Part shown: positions 50,855 to 58,919 of the stretch, in pieces | How positions within the stretch are numbered: the first letter of the stretch is position 1 | Layout of the letters: the number at the start of each line of letters is the position of its first letter | Assembly: GCF_040545875.1 (NCBI RefSeq) | Contig: NZ_JBEPMR010000011.1 | Source: Faecalicatena_A orotica | GTDB taxonomy: Bacteria; Bacillota; Clostridia; Lachnospirales; Lachnospiraceae | Reading direction: 5' to 3' (one strand) | DNA length: 64,000 nt | Made by a program: the position numbers and the translations under genes | The notes under the pieces: model-generated | Database searches by the model: none | What the model was told of the DNA's origin: nothing | The model's input: the letters and a program-made list of their open reading frames with translations, nothing else

Positions 50855-51652
50855 ATGAATCATCAGAAACAACCAGAACGAACAGAAAATACACTTGACG
50901 GTATTGGCCGCCGCCAGCAGATCCTTCAAAAACTGGAGGAGTACGGAGAAGTTTCCGTCCATGCCCTGGCGGAAGAATTCTTAGTCTCACCGATGACAAT
51001 CAGGCGTGACCTTCACTTCTTTGCCCGTCAGGGAATTCTGGAAACCCACTACGGAGGAGCCCACCTCTGTAAAGACAGAAGCACCATCCCTGATTTTCCC
51101 ACACGAAGCGAAAAGCTGATGCTGTATAAGCAGGCGATCGGCAAAGCGGCCGCCGGTTTTATAAAAGAAGGGGACAGTATATTCCTCGATTCGGGCACCA
51201 CCGCCATACAGATCATCAAATATTTTCCGGACGTCCATGCCACTCTGATTACAAACTCTCTGGCAGCGATCCAGCAGCTCAGCACGAGTAAAAAGGTGAA
51301 GCTGATCGTTGCCCCCGGAACGTACCGGGAGCAGATCGGGGGAAGCCTGGATATCTCGACCGTCGAATTTTTCCGGCGCTACCGGGCGGATAAGAGCTTT
51401 ATCGGCACCCTGTACTGCTCCACAAGTATGGGCATGACTACCTCCGAAGAAATGGATGCAGCCCTCAAGCGTACACTGTGCATGCAGAGCCGCCAGTCAT
51501 TCCTCATGGCGGACCACACGAAATTTACCGACGGCGGACTGGTCAAGTTCACCGAATTTACTGATTTTGACTATATCCTGACCAATAAAGAGCTTGACCC
51601 GGAACTTCAGGAAAGAGTCCGGGCATTGAATGCAAATCTGGTGCTGTGCTGA
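50855..51652 (+). CDS. DeoR/GlpR-family transcriptional regulator
   Basis: Product of 265 residues, ATG after GAGGAGATTTTGTGCC. N-terminal DeoR HTH: RRQQILQKLEEYGEVSVHAL, then VSPMTIRRDLHFFARQGIL. C-terminal sugar-phosphate-binding (ISOCOT-like) domain with SIFLDSGTTAIQI and LITNSLAAIQQL and late MADHTKF. Usually a repressor relieved by a phosphorylated sugar. The divergent HAD gene is the only obvious local target; the regulon is otherwise unknown. Confidence 0.92.
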   Translation: MNHQKQPERTENTLDGIGRRQQILQKLEEYGEVSVHALAEEFLVSPMTIRRDLHFFARQGILETHYGGAHLCKDRSTIPDFPTRSEKLMLYKQAIGKAAAGFIKEGDSIFLDSGTTAIQIIKYFPDVHATLITNSLAAIQQLSTSKKVKLIVAPGTYREQIGGSLDISTVEFFRRYRADKSFIGTLYCSTSMGMTTSEEMDAALKRTLCMQSRQSFLMADHTKFTDGGLVKFTEFTDFDYILTNKELDPELQERVRALNANLVLC

Positions 51653-51659
51653 CACATCC

Positions 51660-52139
51660 TTACTTTAATTCCATCGGCCTGCCGTCCAGAGCCGCATAGA
51701 GAAGAGTGTCGGCTTTGTCGTAGACCAGTTTCAGTGAAAAGAACTCCCGGCCCTCATTCAGCAGACGGAAAAATATCTTGTCACCTTCCCATATATTCAA
51801 ATCTAACACGGCATCCTTGTCCACCCATTCCAGCTCTCCTTCATCACACATAATGGGTTCCCCCGTGAACCCGTCCGCCGTATACAGGGACATGTATTCC
51901 ACAACATCGTCCCCATATACAAAGGTCACAATGCCACGGTACTTGTAAGAGGTCAGTGTATAGCCGGTCTCCTCCCGGACTTCCCTTAAAAGACATTCCT
52001 CGGGACTTTCCTTTTCCTCAAAATGACCGCCCACCCCGATCCACTTATCCTTATTGACATCATTCTTCTTCACGGTTCTATGCAGCATCAGATATTGATG
52101 ATCCTTCTCGATGTAACATAGTGTACTTAATTTAAACAT
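51660..52139 (-). CDS. Nudix hydrolase (MutT-like)
   Basis: Product of 159 residues from the ATG at 52139 (AAAGGAACAGCT upstream); the longer upstream reading is unlikely. The Nudix box GGHFEEKESPEECLLREVREETGY matches GX5EX7REUXEEXGU (here written GGHFEEKESPEE then CLLREVREETGY). The sequence CYIEKDHQYLMLHR near the start is typical of 8-oxo-dGTP diphosphatases of Firmicutes. It sanitises oxidised nucleotides or hydrolyses a related diphosphate. Convergent with the DeoR gene, only 7 bases between stops. Confidence 0.9.
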   Translation of the reverse strand: MFKLSTLCYIEKDHQYLMLHRTVKKNDVNKDKWIGVGGHFEEKESPEECLLREVREETGYTLTSYKYRGIVTFVYGDDVVEYMSLYTADGFTGEPIMCDEGELEWVDKDAVLDLNIWEGDKIFFRLLNEGREFFSLKLVYDKADTLLYAALDGRPMELK

Positions 52140-52252
52140 AGCTGTTCCTTTCTTCCTCATTTTCTGGTTCACAAAACCGTTGTTTTCACCTTTTCCACAA
52201 CAGCCCTCCTATTACCTGAATCTTTTTCGTAATTCTATTATACATCAAAGCA

Positions 52253-52297
52253 GCGAAAAAGGGCAGGTCATAATGGATTGATATCCATGACCTGCCC
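52253..52297 (-). terminator. Terminator of the subtilase gene
   Basis: Perfect 11-bp stem (GGGCAGGTCAT / ATGACCTGCCC) with an inner GGAT-ATCC pairing, followed by TTTTTCGC on the minus strand. It separates the subtilase from the Nudix gene. Confidence 0.85.
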
Positions 52298-52352
52298 CCT
52301 TGCTTATATCATTTTTCTTCTGCTGTTCTCTGTACCTTTTTTAAGCAGCTTA

Positions 52353-54095
52353 TCAAACCGGCAGACTATCCCGCACACACAGTGCCCCCCACCCCAGCTG
52401 GTTGTTCGGCCATTCCGTAAATCCCGGGAGCTCCTTTGCCCCCCTTCGCATATAAGCCTTCACCTTCTCCCCGTACAGATACGGGTCATTCCCATTCACG
52501 ATCCCCCACTCCATCAGAAGTGCGGCACTCCCTGTCACAAACGGTGTGGCAAATGAGGTGCCGCTGAATTCTGCATATCCGCCTCCTGCTGCTACGGTTG
52601 TTACCCGTACTCCGGGTGCTGCAATATCGGGTTTGGATGAGGATATTCCCTCATACACTCTGGCCGGGCCCCTGCCTGAAAAATCAGCATATCCGAAGGT
52701 TAGTGCATTGTACGCTCCCACAGTGATCACCCGGGAAGCTGTAGAAGGGATGGTGAGTGTTGTATCACTCCGCGGAAACAGAAAGGCGGTACCGATATTC
52801 AACGCGCTCTGGCTTGGAAGCCACATCTCAAATTCTCCCGTAACAATTCTCCTCGGCGTTAGTATAATCCGCCACACACCGCTGTCTATATAGGACTGTC
52901 TTGGCAGGAAGTCGATAAAGATCTCCTGGCGCACACTGTAAGGGCTCGGTTCGCCATAGTAGAGCAGAATCTCCGTGCCTCCCAGTACAAATCTCTGGGG
53001 GCCGAGTATTTCCTGAATCGGCCCGACGCGTATACCGGACGGACTGACCAGGGAGACATCAACCTGATCCACATAAGATTTCCAGATCTGTACATTTACC
53101 GTCGGCTCATTCATTTGAACTCCCAGCTGCACTTCCTCCTCCACATTCTCTGTCAGTATGCCCGAAGTATGCCCTGCGCTTGTTCCTTCGTTTCCGCTTC
53201 CCACACAGATCACGCTTTTCCAGTAATTTGATATATCATCCAGAAAACGTTCCAGCAGAGACATCCCATCATGTGAACCGTACGTGTTTCCAAAGCTGAT
53301 GTTCACCGCCACAGGCATTTGATATTCCAGAGCTTTCCTGATCACATAATCGACCCCCTGCATCAGCTCCGTTGTCCTCGGAAATCCATCCTGTCTGGGG
53401 CTGCCAAGTTTCACGACCAGAAGTTCACTCTCCGGCGCCACGCCGGCATACTGCCGTCCCGGGCTTCCCGCCCCATTTCCAGCCGCGACCCCGGCAACAG
53501 CAGTCCCATGTCCGGAAATATCCCGGCTTGGCACGATCCGCTCACGCCCGGCACGGTCCGTCTGTCTGAGGGCCTCATTAATCTGTTCCTCCGTATATTC
53601 TGTTCCTATGTAATACCCCTCCGGCGGATTTCCCGGTATTGTCTGATCCCATAAGGCACGTATTCTTGTTGTTCCGTCTGCATTCCTGAAATCATTGCTG
53701 GCATAATCTATCCCGCTGTCAACAATAGCTGTCAAAACACCTTTTCCCAGTAAAGAAAAAGGAGTTTGCTGCACAGGACCTATGCAGGAAACTCTCTTTC
53801 CATTGGCAGCCTCAAAAAAAAGCCGCTTTGGTTTTTCTATAAATTCAATCTGTGGTATAACTGCCAGAGAATTAATAAGAGATTCCCTGACAGTAATAAC
53901 CGCATATTCATTAGACAGTTCTGTTACGCCTGAAGCCAGTTCACGGACAGCATCAAGAGTGCCTGAGTATTTAATGATCAGGTCCCATTCCCGGTCAATC
54001 GGGTTGAATCCAACCTCCAGTTCCAGCGATTTCATTCTTTCTTCTTCCGTAGCATCCAATGCAAGATTCAGCAGATTTTCCACCTTCTGGCTCAT
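52353..54095 (-). CDS. S8 subtilisin-like protease, Csp-like
   Basis: Product of 580 residues, ATG after GGGAGTGCTTTT. Intact catalytic triad: Asp126 (AIVDSGID), His196 (SGHGTAVAG) and Ser514 (SGTSFATP). A 100-residue N-terminal segment resembles a prodomain, and a jelly-roll insertion of about 200 residues lies between the oxyanion region (GSGNEGT) and the Ser, as in clostridial Csp germination proteases. No signal peptide or sorting signal, so cytoplasmic or spore-associated. It lies 75 bases after rubrerythrin in the same direction. A role in spore germination or intracellular proteolysis is inferred from family only. Confidence 0.87.
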   Translation of the reverse strand: MSQKVENLLNLALDATEEERMKSLELEVGFNPIDREWDLIIKYSGTLDAVRELASGVTELSNEYAVITVRESLINSLAVIPQIEFIEKPKRLFFEAANGKRVSCIGPVQQTPFSLLGKGVLTAIVDSGIDYASNDFRNADGTTRIRALWDQTIPGNPPEGYYIGTEYTEEQINEALRQTDRAGRERIVPSRDISGHGTAVAGVAAGNGAGSPGRQYAGVAPESELLVVKLGSPRQDGFPRTTELMQGVDYVIRKALEYQMPVAVNISFGNTYGSHDGMSLLERFLDDISNYWKSVICVGSGNEGTSAGHTSGILTENVEEEVQLGVQMNEPTVNVQIWKSYVDQVDVSLVSPSGIRVGPIQEILGPQRFVLGGTEILLYYGEPSPYSVRQEIFIDFLPRQSYIDSGVWRIILTPRRIVTGEFEMWLPSQSALNIGTAFLFPRSDTTLTIPSTASRVITVGAYNALTFGYADFSGRGPARVYEGISSSKPDIAAPGVRVTTVAAGGGYAEFSGTSFATPFVTGSAALLMEWGIVNGNDPYLYGEKVKAYMRRGAKELPGFTEWPNNQLGWGALCVRDSLPV

Positions 54096-54170
54096 AAAAG
54101 CACTCCCATCACTTATTGTTTTCCATACAACATGATCTTTTGCCTGCCACTTCCTTCAACCGGAAGAAAA

Positions 54171-54776
54171 CTATCTGCCTTCTCCCTTATATGCCGCAAA
54201 TGCATAAGGCAGAAAATATCCCTGATCGTGACGGCAGACCGGGCACACCTTTGGAGCCTGTTTCCCTTCATGGATATATCCGCAGTTCGTACAGATCCAC
54301 TTAGATTCCTGATCACAGGCAAAATACTGATTTTCCTCAAGCAGCTTTGCCACTTCCCCAAAACGGACCTGATGTACATGCTCGATTTCCGCAGTCTGGT
54401 AAAAAGCAGATGCAGCCTCAAGAAATCCCTCTTCTTTTGCAATATCCCCGAATTTCTGGTATACATCTTCATACTCTTCTTTTTCATTGTGCTCCGCAGC
54501 ACGCAGAAGTTCTGCCAGCGTCTCCTGCTGGTCAACCGGATAGCCGCCGTCAATAAAGATGGTCTCTCCGGATAAATCCTTCAGAAGTTCATAGTATCTC
54601 TCTGCATGGGCCCTCTCCTGCTCAGCCGTGTAAAGGAAAATGTCCTCAATTGTATACATCTTCTGGTCCTTTGCCTTTTCGGCAGCAATCGTATAGCGGT
54701 TTCTTGCCTGGCTCTCACCCGCAAATGCTCTCATCAGATTTTCTTTTGTTTTACTCTCAGAAAAATTAACAGCCAT
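54171..54776 (-). CDS. rbr: Rubrerythrin
   Basis: Product of 201 residues from the ATG at 54776 (AAAAGGAGTGTGTATT upstream). Ferritin-like diiron domain with Glu ligands in AFAGESQARNRY, TAEQERAHAERYYE, EEGFLEAASAFYQTAEIEHVH. C-terminal rubredoxin domain with CTNCGY and CPVCRHD iron ligands. Reduces hydrogen peroxide with electrons from NADH via redox proteins, a main peroxide defence in anaerobes. Full length. Upstream of the subtilase; possibly one transcript. Confidence 0.96.
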   Translation of the reverse strand: MAVNFSESKTKENLMRAFAGESQARNRYTIAAEKAKDQKMYTIEDIFLYTAEQERAHAERYYELLKDLSGETIFIDGGYPVDQQETLAELLRAAEHNEKEEYEDVYQKFGDIAKEEGFLEAASAFYQTAEIEHVHQVRFGEVAKLLEENQYFACDQESKWICTNCGYIHEGKQAPKVCPVCRHDQGYFLPYAFAAYKGEGR

Positions 54777-54865
54777 AATACACACTCCTTTTTTAATAGT
54801 AGTATGTACCAGCGGCGGTAAAATATACCTTCTCAGGCACCAGTTATTTAAATTTCATACAAAAA

Positions 54866-54895
54866 GGACACCCCGCGTACATGCGTAAGGTGCCC
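54866..54895 (-). terminator. Terminator of the glycosyltransferase gene
   Basis: Minus-strand stem GGGCACC / GGTGTCC (one G-T pair) with a GCG-CGC inner pair, followed by TTTTTG. It lies 40 bases after the stop at 54937. Confidence 0.78.
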
Positions 54896-54936
54896 TGAAT
54901 ATTCCCCATGCTCCTTCTGGGCCGGCTTCTATACAT

Positions 54937-55953
54937 CTAGTTGAATCCAATGAGCCTTCTTGCCACATTGTAAGCCAGAGAAGATACTTTTCGGCCGGTT
55001 TTTCCGGGGAGGTTGATAGTTTGTCCCAGAATTCCGTAGCGTATCTTCATATAAGCCCCGTAATCCTTCTTCTTCAGATACTGCCACAATTCCTTTTTCT
55101 TCTCCAGATTCTCCTTCTTCTTGGAACGGATACAGAGGATCGAAGAAACTGTCATCATAATCGCAAGATAATTGACCATATACTTTCTCAGCTTCTTACT
55201 GGAAATCATTCTTAATTCGTACATAGCGATCATACTCTTCGTCACGAATATCTGCTGGTCAATCCGGCTGATCATAATCTTTTCATTGACGGACTGGTCT
55301 TCGCGCCCGATGAAATAACGGTAGAAATCCACGTCCATATAGTACATCGTCCGCACATGCGGCAGAGGATAGTATACATAAATGTTGTCCACATAAAATG
55401 TATGCTTCGGAAGCCGCAGCTGGCAGAGCTTCAACATCTCTGTCCGGTAAATCACGGAATGCATCAGGATATACTGGTCAAGACGGAAATGCCCGATATC
55501 GTCCCAGTGGAAAATCTGGTTCTGCGGAAGTACATTTCTGTAATTTATCACTTTCTTATGTTCCATGCCCACTTTCTCATACACATAGTTGGATATAATC
55601 ATGTCCACTGTCGTATCTGTCTGCACAAATGTCTTTACCGCATCGAGTATCTCCATCAGTGCAGCCTCATCCACCCAGTCGTCACTGTCAACCACCTTAA
55701 AATATCGTCCTGCCGCATGCGCGAGGCCGCTGTTAACCGCATCACCGTGGCCTCCATTTTCCTTATTTACCACCTTCACGATTGTAGGGTACTGTTCCGC
55801 ATACCGCTTGGCTATCTTCTTCGTCTTGTCTGTGGAACCGTCATTCACGACGATAATCTCCACATCCTCCCCGCCTTTTAGAATAGACTGAATTGCTTTT
55901 TCCATGTATGCTTCTGAATTGTAGCATGGAATCGCAAAAGATATATATTTCAT
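54937..55953 (-). CDS. Family 2 glycosyltransferase
   Basis: Product of 338 residues from the ATG at 55953 (AGAGGAGCTTAATT upstream). GT-A fold: FAIPCYNSEAYMEKAIQSIL, IVVNDGSTDKT, NKENGGHGDAVNSGL and the metal-binding KVVDSDDWVDE. The C-terminal third is basic and helical, with no clear membrane segment. It transfers a sugar from a nucleotide donor to an envelope polymer or lipid; donor and acceptor cannot be read. Monocistronic, divergent from the phosphofructokinase. Confidence 0.9.
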   Translation of the reverse strand: MKYISFAIPCYNSEAYMEKAIQSILKGGEDVEIIVVNDGSTDKTKKIAKRYAEQYPTIVKVVNKENGGHGDAVNSGLAHAAGRYFKVVDSDDWVDEAALMEILDAVKTFVQTDTTVDMIISNYVYEKVGMEHKKVINYRNVLPQNQIFHWDDIGHFRLDQYILMHSVIYRTEMLKLCQLRLPKHTFYVDNIYVYYPLPHVRTMYYMDVDFYRYFIGREDQSVNEKIMISRIDQQIFVTKSMIAMYELRMISSKKLRKYMVNYLAIMMTVSSILCIRSKKKENLEKKKELWQYLKKKDYGAYMKIRYGILGQTINLPGKTGRKVSSLAYNVARRLIGFN

Positions 55954-56024
55954 AATTAAGCTCCTCTTTACTAAGATAAAGCAATTATACTGCACATTTC
56001 ACAAATTTCCAACTACTTTTCAAG

Positions 56025-56061
56025 AAAAAGGACTTTTCTTCATATTGTAAAAAGTCCTTTT
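56025..56061. promoter_or_regulatory. Hairpin in the intergenic leader before pfp
   Basis: AAAAGGACTTTT and AAAAAGTCCTTTT form a stem of about 12 bp with an 11-base loop, followed by TTTTATCCC on the plus strand. It looks like a terminator but no plus-strand gene lies upstream, so it may guard against antisense read-through or be an attenuator. A promoter-like TTAACT-16-TATAAA follows it at about 56073-56100. Confidence 0.45.
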
Positions 56062-56117
56062 ATCCCTTATAGTTAACTTAAATGATATTGATTCTATAAA
56101 CATCTGGAGGGTAGATT

Positions 56118-57365
56118 ATGAAGAAAAATGTGATTGTAGGACAATCCGGCGGACCAACTGCCGTGATTAACGCCAGTCTTTACGGCGTTGTGTACGAAGC
56201 ACTGAACAGAGAGGATACTTTTGGAACTGTATACGGAATGATCAATGGGATCGAAGGCTTTCTTTCGGATCATTATATCGATATGAAGCCGCTTGAGATA
56301 TCCGGTGAACTGGAGCTGGTTAAAAATACACCGGGATCTTATTTAGGTTCCTGCCGCTATAAACTGCCGGAAGATCTGAATGACAGCGTTTATGTCCAAT
56401 TATTTGAAAAATTCGAGGCGCTGGATATCGGTTACTTTTTCTATATCGGCGGGAATGATTCTATGGATACTGTCAGCAAACTCTCACGTTATGCCAGAAA
56501 AGTTTCCAGCGATATCCGGGTGATCGGAATTCCAAAAACTATCGACAATGACCTCGTGGAAACAGACCATACCCCGGGATTTGGGAGCGCGGCGAAATAT
56601 ATTGCATCGACAGTCCGCGAGATTGCAATTGACGCGTCTGTCTATGATAATAAGAAGTCTGTCACCATCGTGGAAATCATGGGACGCCATGCGGGCTGGC
56701 TGGCTGCTGCCAGTGTGCTCGCACGGAAATTCGAGGGAGACAACCCTGTATTAGTCTATCTCCCGGAATCTGATTTCAATCAGGACGTATTCATCAGCAA
56801 GGTCCGCAAGTCTATGGAAAAGACACCGAATCTCGTTGTATGTATTTCCGAGGGCATCCATGATAAGAACGGCACATTTATCTGTGAGCTGGCAAGTGAT
56901 GTTGGTGTAGATGCATTCGGCCATAAGATGCTGACCGGTTCCGGCAAATATCTTGAAAATCTGGTGAAAGAACGGCTCGGTGTGAAAGTCCGTTCCATCG
57001 AATTGAATGTCTGCCAGCGCTGCTCTTCATCCATGTTATCGAAGACAGACCAGAAAGAGGCCATCGCCTCCGGTGCTTACGGTGTGAAATGTGCCATCGA
57101 AGGCGAGACCGGCAAGATGATTGCATTTAAAAGAGAAAAGGACGAGCCATATACCATCGGATATACCACTGCAGATGTAGACATCATTTGTAATAAAGAA
57201 AAAACCGTTCCCGATGAGTGGATTACAAAAGACGGGACAGATGTCAGTGACGAATTCATTACCTATGCGAAACCGCTCATTCAGGGTGAAGTCAGCGTGG
57301 CAATGGAGGACGGCGTACCGAAATTTGCATACCGCAGGACAAAATCTGGCTCTTCCAAATTTTAA
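56118..57365 (+). CDS. pfp: 6-phosphofructokinase, PPi-dependent type
   Basis: Product of 415 residues, ATG after CTGGAGGGTAGATT. Phosphorylates fructose-6-phosphate. The phosphate-donor loop reads GGNDSM (111-116) with Asp114 where ATP enzymes have Gly (GGDGS), and the catalytic segment is PKTIDNDL with Lys140 where ATP enzymes have Gly. Both are the classic marks of pyrophosphate-using enzymes. GRHAGWLAAAS and the long C-terminal part also fit the PPi clade. Enzymes with these marks are reversible and save ATP. Followed at 28 bases by a membrane-protein gene. Confidence 0.92.
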   Translation: MKKNVIVGQSGGPTAVINASLYGVVYEALNREDTFGTVYGMINGIEGFLSDHYIDMKPLEISGELELVKNTPGSYLGSCRYKLPEDLNDSVYVQLFEKFEALDIGYFFYIGGNDSMDTVSKLSRYARKVSSDIRVIGIPKTIDNDLVETDHTPGFGSAAKYIASTVREIAIDASVYDNKKSVTIVEIMGRHAGWLAAASVLARKFEGDNPVLVYLPESDFNQDVFISKVRKSMEKTPNLVVCISEGIHDKNGTFICELASDVGVDAFGHKMLTGSGKYLENLVKERLGVKVRSIELNVCQRCSSSMLSKTDQKEAIASGAYGVKCAIEGETGKMIAFKREKDEPYTIGYTTADVDIICNKEKTVPDEWITKDGTDVSDEFITYAKPLIQGEVSVAMEDGVPKFAYRRTKSGSSKF

Positions 57366-57392
57366 AACCATTCTAAGAAAAGAGAGTATTTT

Positions 57393-57971
57393 ATGAGCAA
57401 AAAGAGAAAGTTATGGAGTATTTACCTGGCAGTCCCTTTCGGAATCGCAGTTATCGTCTGCCTCATTACAAATTATGCATTAGACCGTGCATTCACCTGG
57501 TCCCTGATCGCCATCGGCGGATGCATCTTCGCCTGTCTGCTGCTGCAGTTATTGATAAATGGAGGAAAACACCGGTTGCTGCTTCTCTATGCTGCCATCT
57601 GTATCCTGACCATTCCATACCTGTATCTGATCGAGATGGTTTCCAATCTGTATTTATCTGATCCAGTATACTGGGTATCCGGTTTCGGGGCACCCATCAG
57701 CATATTCTGGCTGGCCGTCTTAGGAATTCTTGTACTGATCCGGACGCTGGCACATGCAAATGTGTGGATGATGGCCGGTCTTTTTGTTCTGACATTTTAT
57801 ATTGGTGAAAAGTATACGAACTTTAAAGTAGATGAGCTTGTGGGTACGAATCAGTCATGGCGATTGTCAGAGCATTATCCGGTCATCTATTTTGGGACTG
57901 CTGCTGTTTTTCTCTTTATTGGAATTGTACTGGCGGCTGTCAGATATGTTAAGGGCAGTGCCGTGGAATAA
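57393..57971 (+). CDS. Multi-pass membrane protein, unknown function
   Basis: Product of 192 residues, ATG after AAAAGAGAGTATTTT. Six likely helices: LWSIYLAVPFGIAVIVCLIT, FTWSLIAIGGCIFACLLLQL, LLLLYAAICILTIPYLYLIE, ISIFWLAVLGILVLIRTLA, VWMMAGLFVLTFYIG, and the final VIYFGTAAVFLFIGIVLAAV. No domain recognised. Probably co-transcribed with pfp. Function not inferable. Confidence 0.7.
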   Translation: MSKKRKLWSIYLAVPFGIAVIVCLITNYALDRAFTWSLIAIGGCIFACLLLQLLINGGKHRLLLLYAAICILTIPYLYLIEMVSNLYLSDPVYWVSGFGAPISIFWLAVLGILVLIRTLAHANVWMMAGLFVLTFYIGEKYTNFKVDELVGTNQSWRLSEHYPVIYFGTAAVFLFIGIVLAAVRYVKGSAVE

Positions 57972-57995
57972 TCAAGAAAATAGAAGCATAAAAAA

Positions 57996-58026
57996 GCGTT
58001 AAGCCCTGTATATCAGAACTTAACGC
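57996..58026. terminator. Bidirectional terminator between membrane gene and tRNA operon
   Basis: GCGTTAAG / CTTAACGC perfect stem extended by CTG-CAG, with T6 on both strands. Ends the plus-strand pfp unit and the minus-strand tRNA operon. Confidence 0.88.
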
Positions 58027-58034
58027 CTTTTTTA

Positions 58035-58114
58035 TGCGGGTGACAGGACTTGAACCTGCACGGTCGCCCACTAGATCCTAAGTCTAGCGCGTCTGCCAAT
58101 TCCGCCACACCCGC
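58035..58114 (-). tRNA. tRNA-Leu (anticodon TAG)
   Basis: Cloverleaf on the minus strand: acceptor GCGGGTG/CACCCGC, a long variable arm, anticodon loop CTTAGGA between CTAGA and TCTAG, T-loop GTTCAAGTC. No encoded CCA. Last gene of the seven-tRNA operon. Confidence 0.96.
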
Positions 58115-58180
58115 ATTTATATAATTGTATTCTGCCAGATTCTTTGGCAAAAAATAGAACAAGCATAATGCTTGTTCCGA

Positions 58181-58253
58181 TGAGCGTGCGGGGATTCGAA
58201 CCCCGGACAACTTGATTAAAAGTCAAGTGCTCTACCACCTGAGCTACACGCCC
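58181..58253 (-). tRNA. tRNA-Lys (anticodon TTT)
   Basis: Acceptor GGGCGTG pairs with CACGCTC; anticodon stem CTTGA/TCAAG with loop CTTTTAA; T-arm GGGGTTCGAATCCCC. No encoded CCA. Confidence 0.97.
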
Positions 58254-58292
58254 GTATCATTTTGAAATTCATCCCTGCCTGTCCAGGTTAAA

Positions 58293-58364
58293 CTGGGCTA
58301 GCTGGATTCGAACCAGCGAATGCAGGAGTCAAAGTCCTGTGCCTTACCGCTTGGCGATAGCCCA
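58293..58364 (-). tRNA. tRNA-Gln (anticodon TTG)
   Basis: Acceptor TGGGCTA/TAGCCCA with discriminator G; anticodon stem CAGGA/TCCTG with loop CTTTGAC; T-arm GCTGGTTCGAATCCAGC. No encoded CCA. Confidence 0.96.
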
Positions 58365-58411
58365 TTGAAGACTTATATCTGACACTGCGTTGCCAGTACT
58401 ATAAAATAAAG

Positions 58412-58486
58412 GGTGGGTGATGGGACTCGAACCCACGATATCCAGAACCACAATCTGGCGCGCTAACCAACTGCACCACACCCACC
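58412..58486 (-). tRNA. tRNA-His (anticodon GTG)
   Basis: Acceptor GTGGGTG/CACCCAC with the extra 5' G (-1) encoded in the gene opposite C73, as expected for bacterial tRNA-His; anticodon loop TTGTGGT between CCAGA and TCTGG. No encoded CCA. Confidence 0.96.
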
Positions 58487-58490
58487 ACAA

Positions 58491-58564
58491 CGAGCCTGGG
58501 GGGATTCGAACCCTCGACCTACGGCTTAGAAGGCCGTTGCTCTATCCAGCTGAGCTACAGACTC
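58491..58564 (-). tRNA. tRNA-Arg (anticodon TCT)
   Basis: Acceptor GAGTCTG/CAGGCTC with a G-T type pair; anticodon stem CGGCC/GCCG region with loop TTCTAA; T-arm GAGGGTTCGAATCCCCC. Discriminator G, no encoded CCA. Confidence 0.94.
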
Positions 58565-58613
58565 ATATGCAATTATCCCCTTACTCTGCTTCTTACAACA
58601 TCTGCTGTAAGAA

Positions 58614-58684
58614 AGCGGGTGATGGGAATCGAACCCACGTATCTAGCTTGGAAGGCTAGTGTTCTACCATTGAACTACACCCGC
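58614..58684 (-). tRNA. tRNA-Gly (anticodon TCC)
   Basis: Acceptor GCGGGTG/CACCCGC; anticodon stem CTAGC/GCTAG with loop CTTCCAA; T-arm GTGGGTTCGATTCCCAT. No encoded CCA. Confidence 0.97.
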
Positions 58685-58688
58685 ACTA

Positions 58689-58763
58689 TCGGGGTGACAG
58701 GATTCGAACCTGCGACCTCCTGGTCCCAAACCAGGCGCTCTAGCCAAGCTGAGCCACACCCCG
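58689..58763 (-). tRNA. tRNA-Pro (anticodon TGG)
   Basis: Acceptor CGGGGTG/CACCCCG; anticodon stem CCTGG/CCAGG with loop TTTGGGA; T-arm GCAGGTTCGAATCCTGT. First gene of the operon; no encoded CCA. Confidence 0.97.
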
Positions 58764-58805
58764 ATGTTCTTTTTGCTTGTCACGCTTACCCGTGACGCAA
58801 GAATT

Positions 58806-58834
58806 ATTATATAATAGGCTTGGCAATATGTCAA
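58806..58834 (-). promoter_or_regulatory. Consensus promoter of the tRNA operon
   Basis: Minus strand TTGACA (58829-58834), exactly 17 bases, TATAAT (58806-58811): a perfect sigma-70/SigA promoter about 43 bases from tRNA-Pro. The early transcript also contains a CTTGCGTCACG/CGTGACAAG hairpin. Confidence 0.92.
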
Positions 58835-58919
58835 CAACTATTTTTTATTTTTTTACATTTTTTTCACCGCGCCTGATTTTACGCAGAAAAGTGTTAAAAT
58901 AGCGCCTGATTTCAAACAT

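Noticed and set aside
54113..54553. 146-codon minus-strand frame inside rubrerythrin
   Set aside because: Out-of-frame shadow of a gene with complete diiron and rubredoxin motifs.
55357..55881. 174-codon plus-strand frame inside the glycosyltransferase
   Set aside because: Antisense to conserved GT2 motifs; His/Cys-rich shadow composition.
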